Positions 24,989-36,010 of a stretch of DNA of 64,000 bases are shown here, piece after piece. The stretch is from Diadema setosum (taxonomy: Eukaryota > Echinodermata > Echinoidea > Diadematoida > Diadematidae): contig NC_092688.1 in assembly GCF_964275005.1 (NCBI RefSeq), positions 23,613,440 through 23,677,439 of the forward strand. The letters run 5' to 3'. A model generated the notes under the pieces. The model was not told the DNA's origin and ran no database searches. It saw only the letters and a list, made by a program, of their open reading frames with translations. The stretch's first letter is position 1. Every line of letters begins with the position of its first letter. The translations under genes were made by a program, and so were the position numbers.

Positions 24989-25210
24989 CTTCTGTTACTG
25001 TTTCGGATTTCAAGCAGAATGGGATTGACGCGTTCCAGGTTGGAAAGTAAGTCGACCGCCCGGGTAGCCATACACACTGCAGTGTCACACTGCCATTAAT
25101 GCTGTAGCCTTCATCACAGGTGAGAGTTATGTTAGATCCAAAGTATGTCATATCAGAGTCCCAATGACCATTTGGCACATGAACGGGGTGAACACAATAC
25201 CCCATCGAAA
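24989..25210 (-). CDS. Copy B exon: CCP/sushi domain (part of pseudogene)
   Basis: This 222-bp phase 1-1 exon has an acceptor ending TTGACAG and donor GTTTAC. The four CCP cysteines occur in GYCVHPVHVPNG, ITLTCDEGYS, VTLQCVW and SIPFCLK. It is intact and about 80 percent identical by eye to copy A 61121-61342. Confidence 0.8.
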
Positions 25211-25267
25211 CTGTCAATTTGAAGAAATGAAATGATGCAGTATATATGATAGAGAGAGAGAGAGAGA

Positions 25268-25995
25268 GTATACGACTGTCCATAACAATACAAACAAAAA
25301 CTCGCACTCCCTGATTTGACATGAGGACTCAACATAGGTGAAACGGGTCAACCTAGTCAAACTTGAGCTCATCATATTATTTTCAGAAATCTTAATTCTT
25401 TTTCTACTTACATCCTCCTAAAGTTTGGATCATAGAACAAATAGAAAATTATAAACATTTTTTTTTTATTAAAACACTTTTTGTGGAATACTGTTATAAG
25501 ATATATCTTGGAGGCCCCTTTTCATTTCTTAAAAACTCTATACACAGTCTTAATTCACTTTCAAATCTAATAACTTTGCAAAGAAAGATGCTACTTTTTT
25601 TGAAATTAGGAACTTGTCTTGGATAGAGTGTGTTGATAGAACACTCTTTCAGCGTAACTTGATAATCCTTTCATTGCTGCTGTTATGCAGTTTTTCTTCC
25701 TTTTTATTAATGTATTTTTTTTTTGGGGGGGGGAGGGGATCCCTCCCATTACACAGAGCACGGATTGCTTAAGATAAATCGCATGAATAGACCATAATTA
25801 TACTTCAGAGCCTCTTTTCTCGGTACATATCTTTCCAGAGTGTGAACTTCCTCTCCATTAGATAGGTTAAGAAAGTCTATTTCTATCAAGTTTATACTTC
25901 ATTCAAAAGCTTAGAGTCTGCTCTTTATGACTCTGACTCTGCCCTAACTAAAAATCCATGTCTGGTGACTTTTTGGTTGGTTTTTTGTGTGTGTG
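25268..25995. mobile_element. MITE family 1, old copy in copy B intron
   Basis: The start GACTGTCCATAACAATACAA and the inner GTGAAACGGGTCAACC align with 48006-48695. It shares its position with 61425-62030 in copy A, so it predates the A/B duplication. Confidence 0.5.
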
Positions 25996-26083
25996 TAAGG
26001 TGTATACATTATATACATTTTTTTTTTCTCGTAAAGTTCCACGTCATCTGTAAAAGGGAATGAACATTGGCATTATCTACAAC

Positions 26084-27613
26084 TGCGGATGGCTCAAGTT
26101 TATTTTTTCCGCACAATAATCCTCTCACACTCGTAAGTACAATCAAATCTGAATCAGTGGATAAAAGTGAATAAATTATCTCTCAATATTCACCCCCCCC
26201 CCAAAAAAAAAATATATATACGCGTCTTATCAACTCTACAGAGGCACTATATACCTGTTGATATTGCTTTTGATGGTACTCCTCTGGATAATGTTTCCCA
26301 TATTAAATTTCTTGGAATAACAGTTGTTAATAAGCTTTCATGGACATTTTATATTGATAGTATATGGTATATGTAAAACCATCTCACGAAACATTTGTAT
26401 AATTCACTAGCTTAAACTTTGTCTCTATTTATCGTCCCTGTTTACGTTATATTCATCCCTAATATTGCCGTATTTAAATTATGGTACTATTGCTTGGGCA
26501 AACACATATCAAACACTCTTAGATAATTACTTCTATTACAAAAGAAGTCATTCCGTATCACATGTCATTCTTAAATTTGTCTCATGCTGACGCGTTATTT
26601 TTTGAAAAAAAAATATTGAAAATTAGATATATGAATTTGTTTAATTCAGGACAATTTATTCATTAATTATTAATTATCACTATAATAAAAATAATCTTTC
26701 GAATATGTTTGAAGCAATGTTTCGAAGAAACCAATCCATTCACAATTATCCAGCAAGGCGATCCAGTGAATGCCATTTGCCATTTTTAGAACTTCGCTGT
26801 TCAGAACTCCGTCATTTACAATGGACCAAAGTACTGGAACTCACTTCCTAACAATATAGTAATAGGTAAAGCTTTGAATCTTTTTAAGAATACATCAAAA
26901 CGATTTTTATTGAAATTTTATGATATACAACCGAATAAGATTTATTTCATCATCTGAATAAAGTCATTTTTTTTCTAAACATGAACAAATCTTTTTTATT
27001 ACAGAAAAATAATCTGTCAAACCTAAGTTCTCCCCACATTTTCCTGCTATTGTACCGTATGTCATTGTGTCTATTCTTTTTTTTTTTAATGTCTGCTCTT
27101 TTGCATTCGTACCAGTATATGTACACAATTCTTCACAATAAAGTCAAACCAGGGTGCGTCTTATCATTTGATATTATAATATCACAGAATCCAGTTTGTT
27201 TGAGTGCACGATAGCGCGCGTTGTAGTTTCATTTTATTTTTCGTTTTTTTTTTCCTTTTTTTTCTTCCTAATTTCATTTCATGTCAGTTGCCATTGGTTC
27301 CTTTGATTTTGTTTTCTATATCTGTTTGCAGTCTCATTATAAAGTCATTATACGTTCTCTTATGTATTTTCTTAGGTTCCAATATCGTACAAGCTTTGCT
27401 CTATTGTGGGACCCTCCATTTCTATTCTCATTCTTACTCTTTGTGTACTAAGCATATGTATTTATACTTTAAAAATGCAATTACGTTGTGACTCATTATC
27501 ACATGTATTATGTTAATTTATGTTTTTGAAATTTGTCCTGCTTATTCATTGTATGTAATTTTCCCTGTTTAGTTGATGGAAATTAAAATAAATTTTAACC
27601 TTGAACCTTGAAC
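26084..27613 (+). mobile_element. 5'-truncated LINE insertion with 12-bp target duplication
   Basis: Flanks are ATTATCTACAAC (26072-26083) and ATCATCTACAAC (27614-27625). The 5' part encodes the end of a reverse transcriptase (VNKLSLNI, then DNVSHIKFLGITVVNKLSW, and later NGPKYWNSLPNNIV) with frame breaks. The 3' end is AATAAATTTTAA then repeated CTTGAAC. It lies in the copy B intron between the SRCR and CCP exons. Copy C has the empty site at 587-598. Confidence 0.75.
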
Positions 27614-28065
27614 ATCATCTACAACACAAATCTGTCTCCAAATCCTTGCAAACCGATGTAGGTCTATGTAGAATTCTATGAATTCCGTATTTTTTGTTTG
27701 TGTTATGATCTCCATTTACATTTAAGCATAATTCCAATTATCAATGTATAATGTATAAAATGTTAAGATTCTCAAATATTTTGATTTTGTTTGTTGCAAA
27801 ACACATGCATCCGCGACCAAAGCCAAGAAGGTCAAAAACTTGGCAAATAAAGTGCGGAGAAGCTACGTCACATATTAATTAACCCTATTTTATTCATTAA
27901 CTTGTATGCACATGCATATCACGAAACAACGCGGAACGATTTACATTTATCCAACTGATTCATCCTTGCGACTGTACAGTTTCAACGATAGTCACACAAA
28001 CATTTTGCAACCTTACGTTTGTAAAATGAATCAAACACTGTCCCTTTGTCATGCAATGTACACAG

Positions 28066-28144
28066 TTGAAGAGCTTGCTTCCAAAAGGCGCTAACTCCAT
28101 CATATTTCAGTGGATTTAGCGCCTTTTGGAAGCAAGCTCTTCAA
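28066..28144. repeat. Perfect 30-bp-arm hairpin
   Basis: The left arm TTGAAGAGCTTGCTTCCAAA continues through AGGCGCTAA, and the right arm is its exact complement; the loop is about 19 bases. It is absent from the paralogous site in copy C near 1060-1090. Confidence 0.75.
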
Positions 28145-28891
28145 TTCCTGACACTCGCAAAGAAAAGAGAAGTTATCGTTTTTCTTTCGACTTTTGTTAT
28201 GCTCTTTCTATTTTCAAATATGTCATCTATTTATTATTGAATGCTTACAATTCACACATGGTGTAACATATGCCTTTCATACTCACTGTTAAATGACTCG
28301 TAGACCTTTGGTCAGATTCATGGTCTACCTGTCTGGGACATTTTGAGAGTTCCTTCCTTCAGACTCTATCTCGCCAAACGGTTCTGATTAAAAACAGTTT
28401 GTATAAATCTATTACGTACAACAGCAGCGTCCCCAGTGTCATAATAATTATTCCCGGGTTTGCCTCTACAGATGAACATACAGTTTTGTTAGAATAAACT
28501 TCAGAACCGAAGAAACACACAGTCTTAAATGTCTGTTTATCGTCTAACTAGCATCCAGGAAATCCAGGTTTTTCATAGATGTGAAACAAAATGATGGTCA
28601 CCTAGGAAAGCTGTATCCAATATACTCTGTTTAAAGATTATCAGCCAATCCTTGTTTCGTAATTGTGACATACCTAATTCTGATAAGACTTCCAATCACA
28701 TTTGGTCAATGCACTTACACTACCAATAACTTAGTACAAGCTAATATGATTTTGTTCTTTTACACTTTTATACTATCCGATGTATTCCATCAATAAGTGT
28801 ACTGCCGCAAAAGGGTAAGGTTGCATGAAGATGATAATCATGCCATTTGAAGACAGAATGCAAAAAAAGAGAACACTTCTGCTCTTGATTA

Positions 28892-28990
28892 AAAATAATA
28901 CTAGCTGGTTTTTATATAGCGCATTTCACACTTGGTAAGTATCTCAATGCGTTTTACAAATTATTATCACCCCTTTTACAGACTATTATT
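28892..28990 (-). mobile_element. Short LINE 3' tail fragment
   Basis: Contains TTTTTATATAGCGCATTTCA and a CTCAATGCGTTTTAC segment, resembling the 3' end of the LINE at 37342-37450. About 100 bp; present in copy B and absent at the equivalent copy C position. Confidence 0.4.
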
Positions 28991-29060
28991 TCTTAAAACA
29001 TTGATATTTAAGCATTATGACATACAAAACATCAACTTGCAATTGTATCAGTAGGCTCAC

Positions 29061-29147
29061 CTTGACATGTGAGTCTAACAGCCTTATTCGAGGAACAATC
29101 AGTGGGTGTCAGTTGGCAATCCATCAAACGTTGATAGGTGCCAGGAA
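29061..29147 (-). CDS. Copy B exon: C-terminal part of SRCR domain (part of pseudogene)
   Basis: This 87-bp phase 1-1 exon has an acceptor ending GCATAG and donor GTGAGC. It encodes PGTYQRLMDCQLTPTDCSSN followed by KAVRLTCQ, supplying SRCR cysteines 4 to 6. It is the same size as copy C 3127-3213 and contains no stop. Confidence 0.7.
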
Positions 29148-30517
29148 CTATGCATTGATGTCGTGAAACTCAATTACAAAACTTCAAAAACACTGACACA
29201 CTCAAACAAAGCAAAGTAGAAAGATTTTAAAGTAATGTCTGGAAACCAAATATTTATAATAGACATGTTTCAAATGCATCAAGTCCATCTGAATGTTGAA
29301 GTAAAAAAAAACAAATCGTCAAATTCTGAACTTTGCTTGAAATGCACTTGCCTATAATACCGTCGCCTATAGTTTTAGAAATGTACATGATTTCAGAATG
29401 CTCCGTCTTTTGTTTTATCTTTAGTTTTTACAAATACCGAATACTGCAGTCACCATGAAGACATACTACTAATAATGATTTATAGTTTTTATAGTTTATT
29501 GTTCAAATATAAAGCTCGAAGGCTCATACGGTTGCTTTTACGTACATCACAGACCTCATAGGTATGCATGTTTGTACGTTTGCGTTGCATATAATTATGC
29601 ATGAGAATGAAATACGTCACAAATTATCATCAATACACATCAATAATGGAAAATAGATAAGTGATGCAAAACAGGAAATGAAATTTATGAGATGGTATAA
29701 ACGCAATATATGGCAGTAAAGAAACAAGGGGAGGTGGATAGGTCGAAAGCACACACACAAAAAAACAACAACAACAACAAAACAAATGGAAACACACTGG
29801 GCAGGAATGGGTAATCAGCATTGTATATGTCCATAATCATTGTACCAACCCCCCCCCCCCCCAAAAAAAAAAAAATGCAAACAAACATAAAAGTTAAAGC
29901 GGCAGATAACTCCAAGTATTACAAGAAAAGGTAGAAGAACGGAAAGGTAGAAAGAAAGGCAATATATGGCAGTAAACAAACAAGGGGAGGTGGATAGGTC
30001 TAAAGCACAAAAAACATGGAAACACAATGGCCAGGAACGGGTAATCAGCATATGTCCGTATTATTATACCACCCCCCCCCCCAAAAAAAAAAAAAAAAAA
30101 ATTAAAAATTTAAGGGATACGATGTTTTCTGACGTTACCCTTCAATTCAATTCAATTCATTTTATTTTTCCATCCAACAAAGAGTAAAACACAATCATGA
30201 GACCACCCTATGAATAACAAAGAAAAAAAAGTAAGACTTTCACATGAAACATGTTATTACTAGTTGAGACATAGAGAATAAACATTAACTTTCCAAAATT
30301 AAGGGTGAAGTGACCCCGGGGCTCAGCTGCTAGCCTTGGTCTCCTCTAAAATATTTTTGCCATCGCTCTGTACAGTTCTTAATTCCTATTATATTGTATT
30401 ACTCTCTATATACCTAATGTACCTTACATTGCGTTGTATCATTTTCTGCCACATTTCTACCCTTATTTAAAAAAAAAAAAAAAAAAAATCCCTGCAATAC
30501 GTCTATGTTCAGCTTAC

Positions 30518-30736
30518 GTGCAAGTTCACATGATAACCACCCAGTTCTGCTCCGCGATACTGTCCGTGGCAATGCTTGATCATGATACCTCTCAGCCGCT
30601 GGGAAGCCGAGCTCTTCGCAGACCAGTTTGGCAGCCTCGGCGTTAAATCCTTCAAAGCAAACATATTTGTCTGTTTCGAAGACGACTAATCCTTCAAGGG
30701 GAGAGGGTCCGTCAACCAGTGTCACATTGGGTGTTT
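30518..30736 (-). CDS. Copy B exon: N-terminal half of SRCR domain (part of pseudogene)
   Basis: The open exon encodes VTLVDGPSPLEGLVVFETDK, then YVCFEGF, KLVCEELGF and GWLSCEL, the first three SRCR cysteines. The donor GTAAGC is intact. The acceptor that gives the correct phase in copy C (CCCAG) reads CCCAA here. The next upstream AG (CTATAG, giving high end 30736) would enter in the wrong phase from the CUB exon. Confidence 0.7.
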
Positions 30737-31187
30737 CTATAGAGCGCATGATAACGATATGAACACTTTTGAAATTGTAAAAATGAAACTCTGACAGCTA
30801 GACTGATGAATTAAATTAAAGCACGACGAAAACCGAGTGGGACTTCGGAAGGGTCGTAAATTCAAATTAGCAAGGTTTACCGTTGGGAGTGTTTTTATTT
30901 TCTACCCCAAGTATGTAATCCTCTACATGAAATATTAAAGGCACTTATTCTATTATTATTACCCTATTATTATTAATACTTTGTGACTTTACTTCTTAAA
31001 ACCTTCATGGCAGGCAATGAAGGCTGCAATAACATGTTAAAGTTTAGTGGATAATATGCTTTATTTTGTAAGGCGTGCACTATAATGTATTTGACATCAA
31101 GATCGATTTTCATTTTGTATTGCTTTCTCTCTGTAATTTCGGAACGGATGGCATTTTCTAATTCTTGAATTTGGTTTGAGGGAGAGG

Positions 31188-31221
<34 letters not shown>

Positions 31222-31950
31222 AAAAAACCAGCCACTCATTAGAAAGAAAATTTGCAGTATGTCACAAGCCGTGAACTCTTTTTTTGACCTATTCTGTTGC
31301 TGGGTGCAGGACTACTGATTTTGAGGGAAATCATCAAGACCTTGCGGAAACGAGTTTTTACAATCTATGGAGAAAGAATGCAATTCGCATTATAACTGTG
31401 CGTTTTGCTTTTATTTTACCACCAATATGTACATGATGCCTTTATATCTTGGGTATAGCTTAAAGAGCCGATTATTATTATGTGTTATAGGACCCTGATG
31501 AAAGGCGACGTGACATGCTGTTTATTTTTTATGCGAATTAGATTTATTTTCAAGATCTAAGTCAATTCATCGTACGCTCACTCACTCTGTCCACAGGTAT
31601 TCAAATCTTAATAGCATAGGTGGACGATGTGAGAACACTTTCTATATTTTTGTAGGGGCATTTTGACACAGGATGGATATTGGTGGGAAAAAAAATGTAT
31701 CATTCCACTTTCGCTTGTACGTTATTTGATTGCAATCAGTTCGTAGTGTTTTCTATTTTTTTTTTTTAGCTAGAGCATGCCGCTCGTTTCTCTCTAGTCA
31801 ACACATTATGCATTTATTACATGCGATTAAAAGAAAAACAAAACAAAAAACAAAACAAAACAAAAATGAACAACGTGAAATACATCTAGGCCGATGTTCT
31901 TATCGAACACTAATATTCATTATCACACTGATATCAATGAATAATCTTAC

Positions 31951-32255
31951 CCTCGTTACAGTTCGCGCTAATCGTAAATTTCACTGAGTAGGTATTGTAT
32001 AGTTAGCTTCGTCTGATGGGCAAGTGACAAAATGGGAGAAAACGGGCGGTGCCATCGCAGAATCGTGAGGTCAAATGACTTATTAGCTATCATATCCAGT
32101 ACATCAAAGGCTGGGTAACTGATTGGCTTCACTTCAAATAATATTCTCCTCCCGCAAGGTGCTTGAAGAATCCAGCTGTCTCTACTGCGGACGCATTATT
32201 TCGTCACAAGACACCTTGGTCTCTAGCATTTCCCCTGGACAGTTTAGAGGTAAAT
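31951..32255 (-). pseudogene. Copy B exon: frameshifted CUB-like domain
   Basis: The exon is homologous to 6385-6694 and has acceptor ATTGCAG and donor GTAAGA, but it is 305 bp against 310 bp. An extra A (ATAATGCG against ATATGCG in copy C) shifts the frame and brings TAG 3 codons later. Further in-frame stops replace the codons for Gln and Leu near the exon end. The CUB signature around the CGW segment is still recognisable after allowing the shift (the Trp there is now Arg). Confidence 0.75.
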
Positions 32256-32902
32256 CTGCAATGGATAATGAGGGGTAGATAAAGTCCATCGTTATCTTAG
32301 TGATAAATCCTGAATTAAAGAAGAACAAAAAACAACAAAAAAAAAAAAAAAAACGGCATTACACGCGACGCTTAACGCAACATGTATGTTCATAATCTTC
32401 ATCTATCTCATCTATAATTCTACGATTTGAAATTACATGTCTGCAGGGAAAGATGCCAGCTGGGGTTTTCAAGCTTCATTTAAAGGTATAAGGAAAACAA
32501 ATTAAAAAAAAAAATCATTTTGTAGCATGTGAGCCAATGAGAGAGTAAGAAATGGCGATAGTCATAGTGCATGGAAATCGGTTTTAAACATTCGTACTAG
32601 AATATCTAGGTGTTTAATGAATCTATTGATATCTGTATTAAAGTTTCGAGTTTTGATAAACATACACGACAAAACAACAGGAAGAAGAGTAACAGACCAA
32701 GCAAGCTAGACAAATCAAATCGCCAACAAACAATAAAAAAAAAGAAAGATAGATAGATAGATAGATAGAGAGAGTGAACAACATGAAATAGGGCTTTCCG
32801 GATGTTCTTTTTCCAGGGATTCGTTCCCCATTCCCTTCCCAATTATACAAATGTCACGCTGCCCAGACAAATAATAAAGATAAGATGATTATATATAGGT
32901 AC

Positions 32903-32975
32903 ATGTGTCTCTTGACACAGTGAGCGACGGGTAACAGCAGAAACAAAGGACAGAAAACCATCCTAGGTAGGCCAT
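32903..32975 (-). CDS. Copy B exon: signal peptide (part of pseudogene)
   Basis: From ATG at 32975 the exon reads MAYLGWFSVLCFCCYPSLTV, a hydrophobic leader equivalent to the copy C leader. It ends in phase 1 before GTACCT, whereas copy C has GTACGT, so donor position +5 is lost. The foldback transposon ends 40 bases upstream of this ATG, displacing the ancestral 5' flank. Confidence 0.6.
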
Positions 32976-33014
32976 CCTTCCATCTATTGGATTAATCTAT
33001 GAATCAAAGTCGTC

Positions 33015-33373
33015 TGTTGCGACACGGATTGTTGCCCCTACACGGATTGTCGCCTCCTGCTCGGGGCGACAATCCGTGACGGGCGTTGGCGGCACGGATT
33101 GTCGCCCCCGTCACGGATTGTCGCCTGGCGACAATCCGTGACGAGGGCTGGCGGCACGGATTGTCGCCCGCCCTCGAAGCACATTTTGCTGGGTAATATC
33201 GTTCTGGACATAATCATTGAAATACTAACACATAACTTACATGGCTACATCCATGCAAACATGCCATGTAAAAAGTCATGGTGAGGTTTCAAGGAAGTGT
33301 GTATGTGCGCGTGCACATGATAATTGTATTTTTTTAGTGTCCGTTTGTGCGTGTGTGTGTGTGTGCGTGTGTG

Positions 33374-33405
<32 letters not shown>

Positions 33406-33918
33406 ATGGAAGAATGTGTTTATTTTGTCAGTTTTTTGCGTATGTGTTTTTTAGCTGTGCGTGGGGAGGGATACCTAGTAAGCTGTTGCTGGCATAAACG
33501 TTGATATTGATTTTATCAGCAGCTTTGAATTTGATGAATTTGTTTGCCAGATTTGTATATGAATTCGGAGTGGAGCTTGCGTGCGGGCGGATGCTGCTTT
33601 TCTGCATACGGTACATTATGTCTTATTTATCAACACTGGGAAATCGTTTCATCAGGAAGGAATGTGGTATCGGTTCGGGTGTGCGTCGGTATGTTGGAAG
33701 GGGGTTACATTTCGTTATTGCAAAAGTTTGTTATTCTGAAGGCTGATTCGTCCGAAGGCTCATTCGTCCGAAGGCTCATTCGTCCGAAGGCTCATCCGTC
33801 CGAAGGTTCGTTATTCCGAATTTCATTTTTGGATCAACGAACCTCTAGGTGTAGGGAATTGTGTGTTTCGGATAAATGAAGCCTCGGAAAAAACAAAACT
33901 TCGGAATAACGAACTTTC

Positions 33919-33949
<31 letters not shown>

Positions 33950-34635
33950 TGTGTGTGTGTGTGTGTGTATGTATTTGGGTTGGTGAATATGGGTGTGGGA
34001 TGATTTAGGTTTTGTTTAGTCAGGGGTTGGTGGGTTGGGGATTGGATTTGAAGAAGGATAGTTATAAATGGTATGACATATGTTGGTAGGATTTAATATT
34101 TAGGATAGATGTAGACCCTAGATTTGTTTCGGTTGGGGAGGGGAGGTAGGGGGTGGTCGGGTTTTTTATGACTGATTTCATTCTAGATTTGTGTAATGTA
34201 TTTGTGTTTTCTTATGTATATGCCCTTGTAAGTAAGAAGGTGTCACATAATCCAAACCAATATATTCAAGAAATATAGGTTTGGTATATAGGGCCCTACA
34301 TGTCAAAACTTTCTCGTGAAGAAATTATTAGTAGGGTTGGTCTATAATCGAGTTATCTATGTTGAAGTGAGATTATTTGTGGTATAAATTGACAAATGGA
34401 TTTGTTTGTGTTTCGAATTGCCATTTGCAACTTTTTTTTGTTCATGTTACACCCAGAATGGGTCGATTTATGAACGATTTGAATGAAATCAATAAATACC
34501 AAGGGAAAGAGTGTTGAGTTGGTTTATTTGCATTATGAGGATTTGTTTGAATGTTTGTTGGTATTTGTTTGTATTACGTATGTATTAGCGGTGTGCAATG
34601 GCAGTTCGTTTGTGCTAAAATCAACTAACGATTGA

Positions 34636-34676
<41 letters not shown>

Positions 34677-35419
34677 GGCGTGTGGAAATTATTCGCTCAT
34701 GCATAAAGCATGCCAAACCTATTCTGGGATAAAGAATAGTGGTATGGACGTTCTAGTTTATAAGACTCATGGCAGAAAATGACTGCAGTGAAAAATGAAC
34801 AAAGACAAATAACATTTGGGGAGGGTACCTCCCTTGTATGTATTTTCTCTTGGTCTCTCTCTCGCCTAGCCCGCCTCACCGCTGATATTGGTTGACACAC
34901 CCATACTATTTTTAGATCAACGCTGGTGTGAATTCTTTAAACACGTGCTCATACACTCTGAAGGCGTTTAAATTGCTACAGTAGCGCCACCATATTCCAC
35001 ATACACACGTAAGCATACAGGCACACGTATACAAACAGACAAACAAACCACTACCACTATACAACCACCACAAATGCACAGTTTCTACATATTGTATTAT
35101 TATACTCCAAACACACGCACAGATGTCCGCATAACTTACCAGTCATACCCATCCCACCAAAGCTTAACACCGGAGGAACCACCCGGAGCCCGGGGCGACA
35201 ATCCGTGACGGGGCGACAATCCGTGTCGCAACAAATTTTTTGCCAACACGGATTGTCGCCTTCGAGGTCAAAAACTGGGAACTGCACAAGCGTCACGGAT
35301 TGTCGCCAGGCGACAATCCGTGACGGGGGCGACAATCCGTGCCGCCAGCGCCCGTCACGGATTGTCGCCCCGAGCAGGAGGCGACAATCCGTGTAGGGGC
35401 GACAATCCGTGTCGCAACA
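33015..35419. mobile_element. Foldback-type DNA transposon, non-autonomous, 2405 bp
   Basis: The element is flanked by direct repeats GTCGTC (33009-33014 and 35420-35425). The first and last ~130 bp are near-perfect inverted repeats starting TGTTGCGACACGGATTGT. Each arm is built of shorter direct and inverted copies of CACGGATTGTCGCC, the foldback style. The interior is GT-rich with a short AAGGCTCATTCGTCCG tandem near 33738-33810 and a poly-T tract at 34640-34672. No transposase is seen. The empty target is visible in copy C near 7415-7425. Confidence 0.8.
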
Positions 35420-35425
35420 GTCGTC

Positions 35426-36010
35426 ATTTGTCAAAATATTAGCTTCCTGTCGAATCTGATGATTAATTGGTCAAGTCTTTGTGCCGGTTATCCCTGCCTG
35501 TGGCTCTTCTGTAATACCATTTCTCAAAACCTTTTACGCCCTGGCTTGCCAGGAGTGCGGAGTGATCGAACCTAATTCTATCATCAAAAGCAAATGCCAC
35601 TGTGATTATAATCGGCAATAATATAACGAAGGGCCGCAGTGTGCGTGGTAAAACTGCGCAGGTACCCTCATAATTTTTTGCGTCAAAGTACAGTTCGTCA
35701 ATACGATTTGTATTTCGATATTCATGTAGCCTTTTCCGAGGCAGTAGTAGAGGAAGATGTAATGAATATTTTTTTTTTTTTAATGAATGTTATGCATATT
35801 ATAGTTCAATACAATAGACGATATGGTCGTAGAGTCCCTCCCTCCTTTCTTTCTCTCTTTCTCTCTCTGTCAAACACAAAGGCGACTTATTCATTCTTAC
35901 TTTCATATCCGTGTTTGGTTATGGCTTTAGAAAAAGTACGTTCAGACAGAATATGGAAAAACAAAGAATTTCATTATTTATGTGTTCCTTGAGAGAACTC
36001 ATTATGCTCT
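35426..36010 (-). promoter_or_regulatory. Copy B upstream block displaced by foldback element
   Basis: Paralogue of 7420-7960. In copy B it is separated from the signal exon by the 2405-bp insertion at 33015-35419. Confidence 0.35.

Larger units (their letters stand above)
18313..32975 (-). pseudogene. Copy B: full-length but decayed signal-CUB-SRCR-CCP-TM receptor gene
   Basis: All ten exon equivalents of the family are present in order on the minus strand: 32903-32975, 31951-32255, 30518-30736, 29061-29147, 24989-25210, 24411-24458, 23973-24039, 23346-23402, 19116-19230 and 18313-18589. Lesions relative to A and C: a signal-exon donor weakened to GTACCT; a 1-base insertion and in-frame stops in the CUB exon; SRCR acceptor CAG changed to CAA; stalk-1 donor GT changed to AT; a 4-base insertion in stalk 2; a tail acceptor AG lost; and a tail that ends early. 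A 2.4 kb foldback element also separates the start codon from its conserved upstream block. SRCR, CCP, stalk 3 and transmembrane exons remain open. A pseudogene is the best reading, although exon-skipped transcripts are not excluded. Confidence 0.75.

Noticed and set aside
33099..33616. Coding frames inside the foldback element
   Set aside because: They translate the inverted subrepeats and GT runs; no transposase motifs.
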